Origin: Mycobacterium sp. Root135
GTDB taxonomy: Bacteria > Actinomycetota > Actinomycetes > Mycobacteriales > Mycobacteriaceae
Length of the DNA: 64,000 bases
Assembly (NCBI RefSeq): GCF_001426545.1
Contig: NZ_LMEZ01000001.1
Span: 932,034-996,033, forward strand
Direction of reading: 5' to 3'
Both the position numbers and the translations under genes were made by a program. This document shows positions 15,877 to 25,412 of this stretch, piece by piece. Position 1 is the first letter of the stretch; the number at the start of each line of letters is the position of its first letter. The notes beneath the pieces were generated by a model, which made no database searches, was not told the DNA's origin, and saw nothing but the letters and a program-made list of their open reading frames with translations.

Positions 15877-16280
15877 CCGTCCCGAAAGTCCAACTGACCG
15901 ACGACGAATGGCGTAAGAAGCTCTCGCCCCAGGAGTTCGCCGTGCTGCGTCAGGCCGGTACCGAGCGCCCCTTCGTCGGCGAGTACACCGACACCGAGAC
16001 CGAGGGCGTCTACCAGTGCCGGGCGTGCGGTGCGGAGATCTTCCGTAGCACCGAGAAATTCGAATCTCATTGCGGCTGGCCGTCTTTCTTCGACCCGGCC
16101 GACTCGGACGCCGTCATCTTGAAGACCGACGACTCGGGTGGCATGCATCGCGTCGAAGTCCTGTGCGCCAGCTGCCACAGCCACCTCGGTCACGTCTTCG
16201 AAGGCGAGGGGTACCCCACCCCGACCGATCAGCGGTACTGCATCAACTCGATTTCGATGAAGCTGGTTCCTTCGACGTAA
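15873..16280 (+). CDS. msrB: Peptide methionine-(R)-sulfoxide reductase MsrB
   Basis: A 135-residue MsrB. Two CxxC pairs (Cys49/52 and Cys98/101) bind structural zinc, the HCGWPSFF motif is intact and Cys123 in RYCINS is the catalytic residue. It reduces R-methionine sulfoxide in oxidised proteins with thioredoxin as donor. It overlaps aftC by ATGA and has GGAGGG as ribosome binding site. Its 3' end overlaps the convergent GGDEF-EAL gene by 38 bases, so antisense interference is possible. Confidence 0.95.
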   Translation: MTVPKVQLTDDEWRKKLSPQEFAVLRQAGTERPFVGEYTDTETEGVYQCRACGAEIFRSTEKFESHCGWPSFFDPADSDAVILKTDDSGGMHRVEVLCASCHSHLGHVFEGEGYPTPTDQRYCINSISMKLVPST

Positions 16281-18558
16281 GCCTGCGCAGCAGGCCACAC
16301 AGATCGGCGCCGGCGAGCGGCCGACTGAAGTGAAACCCCTGCGCCACGTCGCACCCGTAGTTCCCAAGCATCGTCGCGGTGTCTTCGTTCTCCACGCCCT
16401 CGGCGACCACCGTCATGCCGAGCTCGTGCGCCAGGTCCACCACGGCACGGACGACGGCCGCCGCACGCGCGTCGTCCACGATCGGGGCGATGAACTGCCG
16501 GTCGAGCTTGACCTCGTCGATCGGCAACTCGCACAGGTACCCGAGCGCCGAGTAGCCGCTGCCGAAATCGTCGATCGCCACGCGCGTTCCGCGTCCCCGC
16601 AGCGAGTCGAGCACCTGCCGGGTCCGGTCGACGTCGTCGAGCAAAAGGTCTTCGGTGATCTCGATGGTCAACAAGTCCGGGCTGATGTCACGCTCGTCGA
16701 GCGAGCGCAGAATGCGCTTCGGCAACTCCAGATCGCCCAGCGACGGCGCGAACATGTTGACCGCCACGGGCACCCGGACACCGTTGGCCTTCCACCGGGC
16801 CACGTCGTCGAGCGCCTGCTCGACCACCAGATCGGTCAGCGACCTCATCAACCCGTACTCGCGGACCAAGGGAAGGAACTTGTCAGGACCGAGCAGTCCG
16901 CGTTCCGGATGGGGCCAACGGACCAGAGCCTCGACACCGACGAATTCACCGTCATGCAGCCTGAACTTGGGTTGGTAGACCAGACTTAGCCCGGCATGGT
17001 CGATCGTGTTGCGCAGTTGGCCGAGCAGTCGCACCGTGCTCGTTCCGGCATTGCCCACCTTGCCGGTCCCCTTGGGCCGAGTCCGCGTCATCTCCGGGTC
17101 GAAGGTGTGCACCCCACCCGTGCGCGACCGCTTGGCGGAGTACATCGCCAGGTCGGCGTGCTTCAACAGCGCCTCGGCCGAGACGTCCGCGTCGTCGCCG
17201 GTCGCCGCGAGTCCAATGCTGGGCCGCAGCAACAGATCATGGCCGTCGATGACGAACTGGTCGTCGAACGAGGCCATGAGCCGCCGTGCCACCTGTCGGG
17301 AGTGTTCGGTCTTGCCCTCCAGCAGCACCGCGAACTCGTCACCACCCACCCGGGCCACCGTGTCACCGGCGCGCACACAACCGAGGATCCGTTGCGCCGC
17401 GAGCACCAGCAACTGGTCGCCGGCCGGATGACCGAGGTTGTCGTTGACGAGCTTGAAGTCGTCGAGGTCCAACGACAACACGGCCACCGGTTGCCGGTCG
17501 CGGACGTGCAACTGCATGGCGTGGGACAGCCGGTCGTTGAACAGCGCACGATTCGCCAACCCCGTCAACGGGTCTCGCAACGCCTGCTCCGCGACCAGGT
17601 CCAGGAGTCGGCGATTCTCCCTGACGACCAGGAATTGCCGCAGCAGCACCGCGACGACCAAGACCACCGTCGGAAAGAACAGCGCGGCCATTCCCGGCTG
17701 CTGCAGATTCGTCGGAGCGCACACCGCGGCGGCTATCGCGATCGGGACGTAGGGCAGACACAACACCCATCGCGACGGCACCCGCAACGTCGACGTTTCC
17801 GTCGCGGGCTCGTCCACCGCGAGAAGCGCCGCCGCCCCGATGACGAGTAGTCCCACCAGGTAGCCGACGTCGACGAGTCGACCGATCAGGTCCTCGTACT
17901 CCTCGGCCGCGGTGAGGTAGACGAACGCACTGTCCGACAACGCCATCAGGATGACACCAGCGGTCAGGAACGACGTCGTCCGCCGCTGCCCGGCGCGCGC
18001 TCTCGACTGGACGAGGACCGCCACCGTGATGACGACGAAGTCGCACACCGGGTAGGCCAGCGACAACCCAAACGCGAAACGATCGCCGTCACCAGCCTCG
18101 TACGCGTCGCGCAGCACCAGCACCCACGAGATCTGGAACAGCGCCGCGGCCGCGATCAATCCGTCGAGCACCAATCGGGTGCGTGAATGCCCGACGTGCC
18201 CGACGGGATAGGCAGCCAGCCCAATACAGGCTCCAACCGGAAACATCAGGTAGCCGACGTCGGCGAGCGAGGGGAACGGCGGGACGTCGGTCGCCATCTC
18301 GAGATATCCCCACACGAGCGAACCGGCCATCCAACCCCCGACGCCGACGCCGACGCTCAGCCAGGCGAACCGCTTACGGCCGGCGGAGTGCAGGGCCGCG
18401 CGGGCTGCGCACACCGTGGCGAACACAGCGAACACGACGCTGGAGGCGTTCGACACGATGGTGACGGCTGGCTCGACGTCCCAACCGACGACCATCCACA
18501 CCGAGAGCAGGGCTCCGACCACGGCAACCGTCGCCACCACTAGTGCGGTCTTGCCCAT
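16243..18558 (-). CDS. Membrane-bound GGDEF-EAL protein (c-di-GMP synthesis and breakdown)
   Basis: A 771-residue protein. Residues about 1-300 contain eight or nine membrane helices, an integral sensor region. A diguanylate cyclase domain follows with an intact GGDEF motif near residue 404, and an EAL phosphodiesterase domain from about residue 510 with EALVRW, the DDFGSGYSAL segment, a KLDRQF lysine and AEGVEN. Both active sites look intact, so it could make and degrade c-di-GMP. It is not the PAS/GAF-type bifunctional cyclase described in M. smegmatis. It sits where M. tuberculosis has a methyltransferase gene. Confidence 0.92.
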   Translation of the reverse strand: MGKTALVVATVAVVGALLSVWMVVGWDVEPAVTIVSNASSVVFAVFATVCAARAALHSAGRKRFAWLSVGVGVGGWMAGSLVWGYLEMATDVPPFPSLADVGYLMFPVGACIGLAAYPVGHVGHSRTRLVLDGLIAAAALFQISWVLVLRDAYEAGDGDRFAFGLSLAYPVCDFVVITVAVLVQSRARAGQRRTTSFLTAGVILMALSDSAFVYLTAAEEYEDLIGRLVDVGYLVGLLVIGAAALLAVDEPATETSTLRVPSRWVLCLPYVPIAIAAAVCAPTNLQQPGMAALFFPTVVLVVAVLLRQFLVVRENRRLLDLVAEQALRDPLTGLANRALFNDRLSHAMQLHVRDRQPVAVLSLDLDDFKLVNDNLGHPAGDQLLVLAAQRILGCVRAGDTVARVGGDEFAVLLEGKTEHSRQVARRLMASFDDQFVIDGHDLLLRPSIGLAATGDDADVSAEALLKHADLAMYSAKRSRTGGVHTFDPEMTRTRPKGTGKVGNAGTSTVRLLGQLRNTIDHAGLSLVYQPKFRLHDGEFVGVEALVRWPHPERGLLGPDKFLPLVREYGLMRSLTDLVVEQALDDVARWKANGVRVPVAVNMFAPSLGDLELPKRILRSLDERDISPDLLTIEITEDLLLDDVDRTRQVLDSLRGRGTRVAIDDFGSGYSALGYLCELPIDEVKLDRQFIAPIVDDARAAAVVRAVVDLAHELGMTVVAEGVENEDTATMLGNYGCDVAQGFHFSRPLAGADLCGLLRRLTSKEPASSKSS

Positions 18559-18675
18559 CGGGCGATGCTAGCAAACAGGGAAAGGGTATGAAACGCGAAT
18601 CACCCGAAAATTGACCTGGCAGATAGTTCGGTCTGCGGGGCTACCGGCTGCAGTGCGAGCAAACCGCCGTGGCAC

Positions 18676-19368
18676 TCACGGCAGTCGTGCGACGAGCTCC
18701 TCGACGCCGACGCGCGGCCCCGTGAAGAACGGCGTCTCCTCGCGCACGTGCTTGCGGGCGTCGGTGTAGCGCAACTTCCACATCAACTCGACGATGCGGC
18801 CCAGGTCCGGCCCCTCGAAGGCCAGAATCCACTCGTAGTCGCCGAGCGCGAACGCGGGCACCGTGTTGGCGCGCACGTCCGGGTACTCGCGCCCCGCCAT
18901 CCCATGCTCGACGAGCATCTTGCGACGCTCGTCGTCGGGCAGCAGGTACCACTCCAGCGACCGGACGAACGGATAGACGCACACGTAGTCGCCGGGGTCC
19001 TCGCCAGCGATGAACGCGGGAACGTGACTCTTGTTGAACTCCGCGGGCCGGTGCAACGCCACCACGCTCCACACCGGCTCGCTGACCCGGCCGAGGGACG
19101 TCCGCCGGAACGACGAGTACGTCTTCTGCAGGTCTTCCACGCGCTCGGCGTGCGTCCAGATCATGTAGTCGGCGTCAGCCCGGAAGCCCGCCACGTCGTA
19201 CATCCCGCGCACCACGACGCCGTCCGCTTCTTGTTGCTTGAGGAACGTCGTGGTCTCGTCGACGACGGCCGAGCGATCGTCGCCCAGCTCCTCCGGCTGT
19301 ACCGCGAACACCGAGATCATCATGTATCTCGTCATCGAATTCAGGGTGTCGTAGTCCAGCTTCGCCAT
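18676..19368 (-). CDS. hemQ: Coproheme decarboxylase HemQ
   Basis: A 230-residue chlorite dismutase-family protein. The haem pocket segment [14 protein letters not shown] contains the proximal His (about 155), and [13 protein letters not shown] contains the conserved Tyr (about 132) that takes part in decarboxylation. It converts coproheme to haem b with H2O2, the last step of the coproporphyrin-dependent pathway of Gram-positives. It is third in hemE-hemY-hemQ, four bases after hemY, so the operon carries consecutive steps of one pathway. Confidence 0.95.
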   Translation of the reverse strand: MAKLDYDTLNSMTRYMMISVFAVQPEELGDDRSAVVDETTTFLKQQEADGVVVRGMYDVAGFRADADYMIWTHAERVEDLQKTYSSFRRTSLGRVSEPVWSVVALHRPAEFNKSHVPAFIAGEDPGDYVCVYPFVRSLEWYLLPDDERRKMLVEHGMAGREYPDVRANTVPAFALGDYEWILAFEGPDLGRIVELMWKLRYTDARKHVREETPFFTGPRVGVEELVARLP

Positions 19369-19372
19369 ACCG

Positions 19373-20743
19373 CTATCGTGCCACGCCCGACGTCGTCAAC
19401 GCCGCCACCGCCTTGGTGGCGGATCCCACACAGGCGGGCACCCCGATGCCGTCCAGGTACGCCCCCGCGACCACCAACGTCGGCGGCAAACCCGAGCGCA
19501 GCTCGGCGACCAGCCCGGCGTGCCCAGGCCCGTACTGCGGCAGCGCGTCCATCCAGCGCTGGACGTGGCAGTCCACCGGGTCCGACACAACCCCGAACAC
19601 CGTCGACAGGTCCTCGGCAGCCCACCTCAGCAGCTCCTCGTCCCCGACGTCGCGGGCAAGGGAGTCGCCAAACCGGCCGAACGACAACCGCACCAGTTCC
19701 ACGTTGCCCCGGCGTCCCCACTTGCGGGACGTCAGCGTCATCGCCTTCGAGTTGAGCCGTTCACCACCGGCGACCAGCACGCCCGACTGCTCGGGCAACG
19801 GCGTCCCACCCGGCAGCGCGAGCACGACCAGCGCCGACGACGCCGTCTGAATGCGCCGCGCCGCAGCGGCAGACTTCGGTGCCACACCGTCGATCAACGC
19901 CGGCAGCCGAGGCGCAGGCACCGCGAGCACCACGCCGTCGGCATGCCAGTGCCCGCCCTCGTCGTCGACCAGCGCCCACCCCCGGCCGTCGCGACTGACC
20001 TGCTTCACCCCGGCGTGCACCCAGTCGAGCCGGGCCTGCCGCGCCAACGCGTCGAGCAGCACCGCGTAGCCGCCGTCGACCGCTCCGAACACCGATCCGG
20101 GCATCGGCGGAGGCAGTGCCTCGCGGACCGCGTCGGTCAGAGTGCGGGCCCCACGATCAAGGGCGGCCGCCAGCGTCGGAGCGGCCGCCCTGAGGCCAAT
20201 GGTCGCCGACGAGCCGGCGTAGACGCCCCCCAACAGCGGATCCACCGACCGCGTCACCACCTGCGGACCGAAGCGGTCGCCGATCAGCTCCGCGACGGTG
20301 GGATCCGCGCCGGGGCGCCATGAGAACGGTCGCGAGGGTTCGTCGGCGATCCGCGCCACCGTCGCGCCGTCGACGAGCCCGGCCATCGACGAGGCCTGGG
20401 CCGGGATCCCCTGCAGCGTGCCCTGTGGCATCGGATGCAGACGTCCCTCGCTGAAGATCAGCGGCCGGACCCCCGTGGTGCCAATCTTCCTGTCGGCCAG
20501 CCCCAACTCCGCCAGCAGAGCCGACACCTCCGGGCGCCGCGCCACGAACGCCTCGGCTCCGACGTCCACCAACTGACCGCCGATGCGCTCCGTGCGCAAC
20601 GCCCCACCGAGGCGATCGGCAGGATCGAAGAGCGTGATCGACGCCTCCGAGCCCGCGGCGACGCGCAGCCGATACGCGGCGACCAAACCCGAAATGCCGC
20701 CTCCGACAACACAATAGGAAGGCGGCGAGTGGGCGGCACTCAC
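19373..20743 (-). CDS. hemY: Coproporphyrinogen III oxidase (HemY/CgoX)
   Basis: A 456-residue FAD-dependent oxidase. The N-terminal dinucleotide-binding motif is [15 protein letters not shown], and the C-terminal FAD motif is [19 protein letters not shown]. In actinobacteria this enzyme oxidises coproporphyrinogen III to coproporphyrin III and does not act as a classical protoporphyrinogen oxidase. The GTG start at 20743 overlaps the hemE stop (GTGA), so translation is coupled. FAD motif and length are normal for the family. Confidence 0.93.
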   Translation of the reverse strand: MSAAHSPPSYCVVGGGISGLVAAYRLRVAAGSEASITLFDPADRLGGALRTERIGGQLVDVGAEAFVARRPEVSALLAELGLADRKIGTTGVRPLIFSEGRLHPMPQGTLQGIPAQASSMAGLVDGATVARIADEPSRPFSWRPGADPTVAELIGDRFGPQVVTRSVDPLLGGVYAGSSATIGLRAAAPTLAAALDRGARTLTDAVREALPPPMPGSVFGAVDGGYAVLLDALARQARLDWVHAGVKQVSRDGRGWALVDDEGGHWHADGVVLAVPAPRLPALIDGVAPKSAAAARRIQTASSALVVLALPGGTPLPEQSGVLVAGGERLNSKAMTLTSRKWGRRGNVELVRLSFGRFGDSLARDVGDEELLRWAAEDLSTVFGVVSDPVDCHVQRWMDALPQYGPGHAGLVAELRSGLPPTLVVAGAYLDGIGVPACVGSATKAVAALTTSGVAR

Positions 20744-21801
20744 AACGCGTGCACCAGCGCCACCGCCTCGGTGATGACGCCGGGGTCGGTCGGCGGAAGC
20801 ACGCCGTGCCCCAGGTTGAAGACGTGTCCGGTGGCGCCGGCGTCGACGGCGCGCCGGCCGTCCTCAACCACGTTGCGGACCGCACGCTCGACCACCGGCC
20901 AGCCCGCAAGCAGAACCACCGGATCGAGATTGCCCTGCAGCGCGCAGCCCGGACGGACCCGGCCGGCGGCGTCGGTCAGCGACGTCCGCCAGTCGACGCC
21001 GACCACGGGCTGGTCCCCCACCGACACCGCTTCCGACATGGCGCCAAGCAACTCGGCCGTGCCGACCCCGAAGTGCGTCATGGGCACTCCCTCGCCGGCG
21101 AGGGTCTCGAACACCCGCGAGCTGTGCGGCAGCACGTAGGTCCGGTAGTCGGCCAACGACAGCGTGCCCGCCCAGGAGTCGAACAGCTGGATCGCGTCGA
21201 CGCCGGCGTCCAACTGCGTCTTGAGGAAGCCGATGGTCACGTCGGTGAGAGCCGTCATCAGGGCGTGCCAGGTGTCGGATTCACCGAGCATCATCGCCTT
21301 GGTGCGCTCGTGGTTGCGGCTGGGACCGCCCTCGACCAGGTAGGACGCCAGGGTGAAGGGAGCTCCGGCGAAGCCGATCAGCGGCACGTCACCCAGCGCC
21401 GCGGTCAACAGCGCGATCGCATCCGCGACGGGCGCGACCGCGTCACGATCCAGCGGGGTCAGCGACGTCACGTCGGCCGCGGTCCGGATCGGCGCGGCGA
21501 TCACCGGCCCGACGTCGGGGACGATGTCGACGTCGACGCCCGCCGCACGCAGCGGAACCACGATGTCGGAGAACAGGATCGCCGCGTCGACGCCGTGGCG
21601 ACGCACCGGCTGCAGGGTGATCTCGGTGATCAGCTCGGCGTCGAAGCACGCCTGCATCATCGTGCTCTTTGCCCGCAACGCCCGGTACTCGGGAAGGGAT
21701 CGGCCGGCCTGTCGCATGAACCACACGGGCACACGGCTTGGCTTACGGCCTGCGGCCGCGGTCAGATAGGGCGACTCTGGCAGGTCACGACGGGTACTCA
21801 T
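20740..21801 (-). CDS. hemE: Uroporphyrinogen decarboxylase HemE
   Basis: A 353-residue enzyme with the two family signatures, [17 protein letters not shown] near the N-terminus and [17 protein letters not shown] in the middle, and HFGVGT and FNLGHGVLP later. It decarboxylates uroporphyrinogen III to coproporphyrinogen III in the cytoplasm. It is first of the hemE-hemY-hemQ operon. ATG 21801 ([14 protein letters not shown]) is preferred to ATG 21819, which adds six residues with no family match. The divergent DUF3000 gene starts about 80 bases away. Confidence 0.95.
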   Translation of the reverse strand: MSTRRDLPESPYLTAAAGRKPSRVPVWFMRQAGRSLPEYRALRAKSTMMQACFDAELITEITLQPVRRHGVDAAILFSDIVVPLRAAGVDVDIVPDVGPVIAAPIRTAADVTSLTPLDRDAVAPVADAIALLTAALGDVPLIGFAGAPFTLASYLVEGGPSRNHERTKAMMLGESDTWHALMTALTDVTIGFLKTQLDAGVDAIQLFDSWAGTLSLADYRTYVLPHSSRVFETLAGEGVPMTHFGVGTAELLGAMSEAVSVGDQPVVGVDWRTSLTDAAGRVRPGCALQGNLDPVVLLAGWPVVERAVRNVVEDGRRAVDAGATGHVFNLGHGVLPPTDPGVITEAVALVHAL

Positions 21802-21865
21802 CGCCACCCATGCTGCCATGCAGTAACACTTCGGCGCGCCTTCGCTGCCCCATCCCCGAATCAGC

Positions 21866-21871
21866 TAGCGT
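21866..21871 (+). promoter_or_regulatory. -10 element of a likely leaderless DUF3000 transcript
   Basis: TAGCGT lies eight bases before ATG 21880, and there is no ribosome binding site in between. Confidence 0.4.
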
Positions 21872-21879
21872 CAAACCCC

Positions 21880-22461
21880 ATGACCACCGTCGAGCCGGCT
21901 CAGTTCCGGGCAGCGGTGGAGGCAATGAATGCCACCACCGTCCGGCCCGAGATCGAGCTCGGCCCGATCCGGCCGCCTCAGCGACTGGCGCCGTACAGCT
22001 ATGCCCTCGGCGCAGAGGTTCGCCATCCCGAAACCACCGTCGTCCCCGAGCGGTCCGACGGCGACGCCTTCGGCCGCCTGATCCTCCTTCACGACCCCGA
22101 GGGCGAGGAGGCCTGGGACGGCACGATGCGTCTGGTGGCCTACATCCAGGCCGACCTGGACTCCACCGAAGCCGTCGACCCCCTACTTCCCGAAGTGGCC
22201 TGGAGCTGGCTGGTCGACGCGCTCGCCGAACACGACGACCACGTCACCGCCCTCGGCGGCACCGTGACGGCGACGACGTCGGTGCGGTACGGCGACATCT
22301 CGGGCCCGCCACGGGCCCACCAATTGGAGCTGCGCGCATCGTGGACCGCGACCAACCTCGAACTGGGACCGCACGTGCAGGCCTTCTGCGAAGTGCTGGA
22401 GCACGCCGCGGGCCTCCCACCGGCCGGGGTCACCGACCTCGCCGCTCGCACGCGCGCCTGA
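21880..22461 (+). CDS. DUF3000 domain protein
   Basis: A 193-residue actinobacterial conserved protein matching the DUF3000 pattern (PPQRLAPYSYALGAEV, then DAFGRLILLHDPEGEEAWDGTMRLVAYIQADL). Function unknown. It is always found, as far as I recall, next to the RNase D-like gene, which here starts one base after its stop codon, so the two are cotranscribed and possibly functionally linked. ATG 21880 follows a -10 element by eight bases. Confidence 0.88.
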   Translation: MTTVEPAQFRAAVEAMNATTVRPEIELGPIRPPQRLAPYSYALGAEVRHPETTVVPERSDGDAFGRLILLHDPEGEEAWDGTMRLVAYIQADLDSTEAVDPLLPEVAWSWLVDALAEHDDHVTALGGTVTATTSVRYGDISGPPRAHQLELRASWTATNLELGPHVQAFCEVLEHAAGLPPAGVTDLAARTRA

Positions 22462-22462
22462 C

Positions 22463-23782
22463 ATGACTGAAGGTTTCGATGCCGGGGACGCCGGCCCCGA
22501 CGAGACGACGGCCGAGCAAGACGCCGTCGAGCCCGAAGTCGAGGCGACCCCGCTACTGTCCCCTGCCGACGGCGTACCCGAGCTGGCCGTCACGTCCGAC
22601 CAGATCCTGGCTGCCGCCGAACTGCTGGTGTCGGGGCACGGCCCGTTCGCAATCGACGCCGAGCGCGCCTCGGGCTTCCGCTACTCCAACCGCGCCTATC
22701 TGATTCAAATTCGGCGGGCGGGCGCGGGCTCGGTCCTGATCGACCCGGTCAACCACGGCGAAGACCCGCTGATGGTGATGGCGCCACTGGCAGACGTGCT
22801 GGACACCGACGAGTGGATCCTGCACGCCGCCGACCAGGACCTGCCGTGTCTGGCCGAGCTGGGAATGGTGCCGCCCCAGTTGTACGACACCGAGCTGGCG
22901 GGCCGGCTGGCAGGATTCGACAGGGTCAATCTGGCGGCAATGGTGCAACGACTTCTCGGACTGCACCTGGTGAAGGGGCACGGCGCTGCGGACTGGTCCC
23001 AGCGCCCCCTTCCGTCGGAGTGGCTCAACTACGCGGCGCTGGACGTCGAGGTACTGCTCGAACTGCGCGCGGCGGTCGCCGCCGAACTGGAGGCTCAAGG
23101 CAAGACCCGTTGGGCGGCAGAGGAATTCGAGCACCTGCGCACCTACGTCGCCTCGCCGACGCGGCGGGACCGCTGGCGCAAGACCTCGGGTATCCACAAG
23201 GTCAAGAACCCTCGGACGCTGGCCGCCGTTCGGGAACTTTGGACGACGCGCGACCACATCGCGCAGCGCCGAGACATCGCGCCGGGACGCATCCTGCCCG
23301 ACGCCGCCATCATCAACGCCGCCACGGTCAATCCCGACACCGTCGAGAGGCTGGTGGCGCTGCCCGTCTTCGGCGGCTCACGCCAGCGCCGCAGTGCCGG
23401 CGTGTGGCTGGACGCGCTGGCGCGCGCCCGCACCACCGACGACGTTCCGACGGCGTCCGAGCCGGTCACCGGGCCGCCCCCTGCGGTGCGGTGGAGCCGA
23501 CGCAAGCCAGAGGCCGCCGAACGTCTCGACCGCGTCCGTGCCGGACTCGCCGCACTGTCCCAACGGCTTTCGGTGCCAACCGAGAATCTGCTGACACCCG
23601 ACCTGGTGCGCCGGCTGGTGTGGGACTGGCAGCCGATCGGCAACGCGGCGACGGTGATCGACGCGTTCCTGGCGGAGGCCGGTGCGCGGCCGTGGCAGCG
23701 GGAGTTGACGGTGCCGGTGCTGACCGAGGCGTTGACAGCCGTGGAGACACCGACGGCTGCCCAGGATCCCCAGGAGTCGTAG
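22463..23782 (+). CDS. Ribonuclease D-like 3'-5' exonuclease with HRDC domain
   Basis: A 439-residue DEDD-family exonuclease. The acidic motifs are FAIDAERA (Exo I), LHAADQDLPCL (Exo II) and LNYAALDVEVL (Exo III, with the Tyr of the DEDDy class). An HRDC domain follows in the middle (WTTRDHIAQRRDIAPGRILPD), and a second HRDC-like region lies toward the C-terminus. It probably trims tRNA or other RNA 3' ends. The acidic N-terminal tail of about 40 residues is extra. It is translated directly after DUF3000. Confidence 0.9.
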   Translation: MTEGFDAGDAGPDETTAEQDAVEPEVEATPLLSPADGVPELAVTSDQILAAAELLVSGHGPFAIDAERASGFRYSNRAYLIQIRRAGAGSVLIDPVNHGEDPLMVMAPLADVLDTDEWILHAADQDLPCLAELGMVPPQLYDTELAGRLAGFDRVNLAAMVQRLLGLHLVKGHGAADWSQRPLPSEWLNYAALDVEVLLELRAAVAAELEAQGKTRWAAEEFEHLRTYVASPTRRDRWRKTSGIHKVKNPRTLAAVRELWTTRDHIAQRRDIAPGRILPDAAIINAATVNPDTVERLVALPVFGGSRQRRSAGVWLDALARARTTDDVPTASEPVTGPPPAVRWSRRKPEAAERLDRVRAGLAALSQRLSVPTENLLTPDLVRRLVWDWQPIGNAATVIDAFLAEAGARPWQRELTVPVLTEALTAVETPTAAQDPQES

Positions 23783-23802
23783 TCGCTGCCGACAGGAGCA
23801 CC

Positions 23803-24468
23803 GTGGACCAGCCCGCGACCATCACCGGGGACGAGGTCGACCCGTCTGACCAGAAGATTCGCTACGAGCTGACCACGGTGGCCTTCCGCCTGCCGGACGC
23901 CGCGGCCGCCAAGGACGGAGTCGACGGCTGGTTGCAGGCCCCGGAGTCACGGGGTCGGCTGCTGGGTTGCTGGGAAGCCGAGCATGGCGTGCTCGGCCGG
24001 GTCTACGTCCTGCGCGAGTTCGACGACGACGCCGCGCTGGCCGCCGAGCGGATGCGGGCCGCCCACAGTCCCGTCCCCTTCGGCGCCGGTGCGCACCTCA
24101 CCGATCTGACTATGAACGGCTTTGCCCCGTTCCCCTTCATGCCGAGGGTGGTCACCGGGGCCTTCGGTGCGGTCTACGAAATCCGGGACTACCACCTTCT
24201 GCCCGGCGGGCTGCCTGCGACGATCGCCGGGTGGCGGGTCAAGCTCCCCGTCCGCCACCGCGTCGACCCGGTCTCGGTCGTCATGTACGCACTCGACGGA
24301 CCGGCCCGCATCGTCCACATCTGGCCGTTCCCGGGGCTCGACGAGCGGGTCGCGGTCCGGCGCCGGCTGTACGAGGCCGGGGACTGGCCGCCGCCCGGCG
24401 GACCAGAGCACATCATGGAGGCCACGTCGACGATGGCCTGGCCGCTGCCCGGCTCACCGCTGCACTGA
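23803..24468 (+). CDS. NIPSNAP family protein
   Basis: A 221-residue protein with two ferredoxin-like halves; the second opens with AVYEIRDYHLLPGGLPATIAGW, the typical NIPSNAP start. The role of these proteins in bacteria is unknown. GTG 23803 is supported by ACAGGAG six bases upstream; the open frame extends far upstream but without coding character. It follows the RNase D gene by 20 bases and may be cotranscribed. Confidence 0.8.
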   Translation: MDQPATITGDEVDPSDQKIRYELTTVAFRLPDAAAAKDGVDGWLQAPESRGRLLGCWEAEHGVLGRVYVLREFDDDAALAAERMRAAHSPVPFGAGAHLTDLTMNGFAPFPFMPRVVTGAFGAVYEIRDYHLLPGGLPATIAGWRVKLPVRHRVDPVSVVMYALDGPARIVHIWPFPGLDERVAVRRRLYEAGDWPPPGGPEHIMEATSTMAWPLPGSPLH

Positions 24469-24476
24469 GGCAGACG

Positions 24477-25379
24477 TCAGAGTGCGGCGACCCGGTCCAC
24501 GTGCGCCAAGAAAAGCCGAAGGACGTCCTCGGGAGCCTCGATCTGCGGCCAGTGCGCGATGTCGTCGGCGAGCATCACGACGTCGGGATTGGGAATCACC
24601 TCGAGGTAGCGCTGCGCCATGTGCCGGCCCGAATTGGGGTCGCTCGGACCGTCGATCAGTCGCATCGGCACGGCAGTCTCCCGCATGGCCCGGATCCAAC
24701 GGTTGCGGTACCGGTAGCGGTCGGTGACGAACCTGCCCACCTTGTGGCTCACCCGCGTGCCGTCGTTGTAGTCCATGATTTGGTGAAACCGATCGAGCTG
24801 CCGGGGCGTCGGCTTGGTGTTCTGCCCGAACAACTCGTCGAGGGTGCGGTCCACGACGCGCCGGGCCACCGCGCTGCCCTGGAACCGACTCACCATGTCG
24901 CCCAACGGTGTTCGTGACATCAGCTTCTGCACCAGTCGGGGCGTGTACGACTCGTTGAACAGGCCGCCGTTGAGCCAGGTGATCGACTCGATCACCGGCA
25001 CTCCGTAGGCGTTGTCACCTGCCTCGTACCGTGCGAGCAACTCCTGGCCGACGGAGTCGCCAAGGTCGTGCGCCAAGACGTGGAAGGAGTCGATCCCCAG
25101 CTGATGCAGTAGCGCCTCGTGCATGTCGGCGTGGTCGGGCACGGAGTACTCGTATGCCACGGGTTTGTCCGAGAAGCCCATACCAAGCATGTCCGGCGCG
25201 ATCACGGTGAACCGCTGCGTCAGCGTCGGCCAGATCAGCGACCAATCAAAGGAACTGAACGGATACCCGTGGATCAGGAGTAGGGCCGGGCCGGCGCCCT
25301 CGACGCGGTAGAACACGTCGAAACCCAGGTAGTCGAAGTACTGACCGGTGGTCTTCCAGTGCTCCAGTTCGGCATCCAT
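24477..25379 (-). CDS. Alpha/beta hydrolase (haloalkane dehalogenase/epoxide hydrolase-like)
   Basis: A 300-residue alpha/beta hydrolase. LLIHGYPFSSFDW is the oxyanion-hole motif. The nucleophile elbow reads AHDLGDSVG, with Asp as nucleophile as in epoxide hydrolases and haloalkane dehalogenases. The catalytic His is probably in DDIAHWPQIEAP. The substrate is unknown. It converges on the NIPSNAP gene with eight bases between stops and is 33 bases downstream of the SDR gene on the same strand. Confidence 0.85.
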   Translation of the reverse strand: MDAELEHWKTTGQYFDYLGFDVFYRVEGAGPALLLIHGYPFSSFDWSLIWPTLTQRFTVIAPDMLGMGFSDKPVAYEYSVPDHADMHEALLHQLGIDSFHVLAHDLGDSVGQELLARYEAGDNAYGVPVIESITWLNGGLFNESYTPRLVQKLMSRTPLGDMVSRFQGSAVARRVVDRTLDELFGQNTKPTPRQLDRFHQIMDYNDGTRVSHKVGRFVTDRYRYRNRWIRAMRETAVPMRLIDGPSDPNSGRHMAQRYLEVIPNPDVVMLADDIAHWPQIEAPEDVLRLFLAHVDRVAAL

Positions 25380-25412
25380 GGGCGAAGCCTATGCAGTGGG
25401 CGACCCCTTTCC

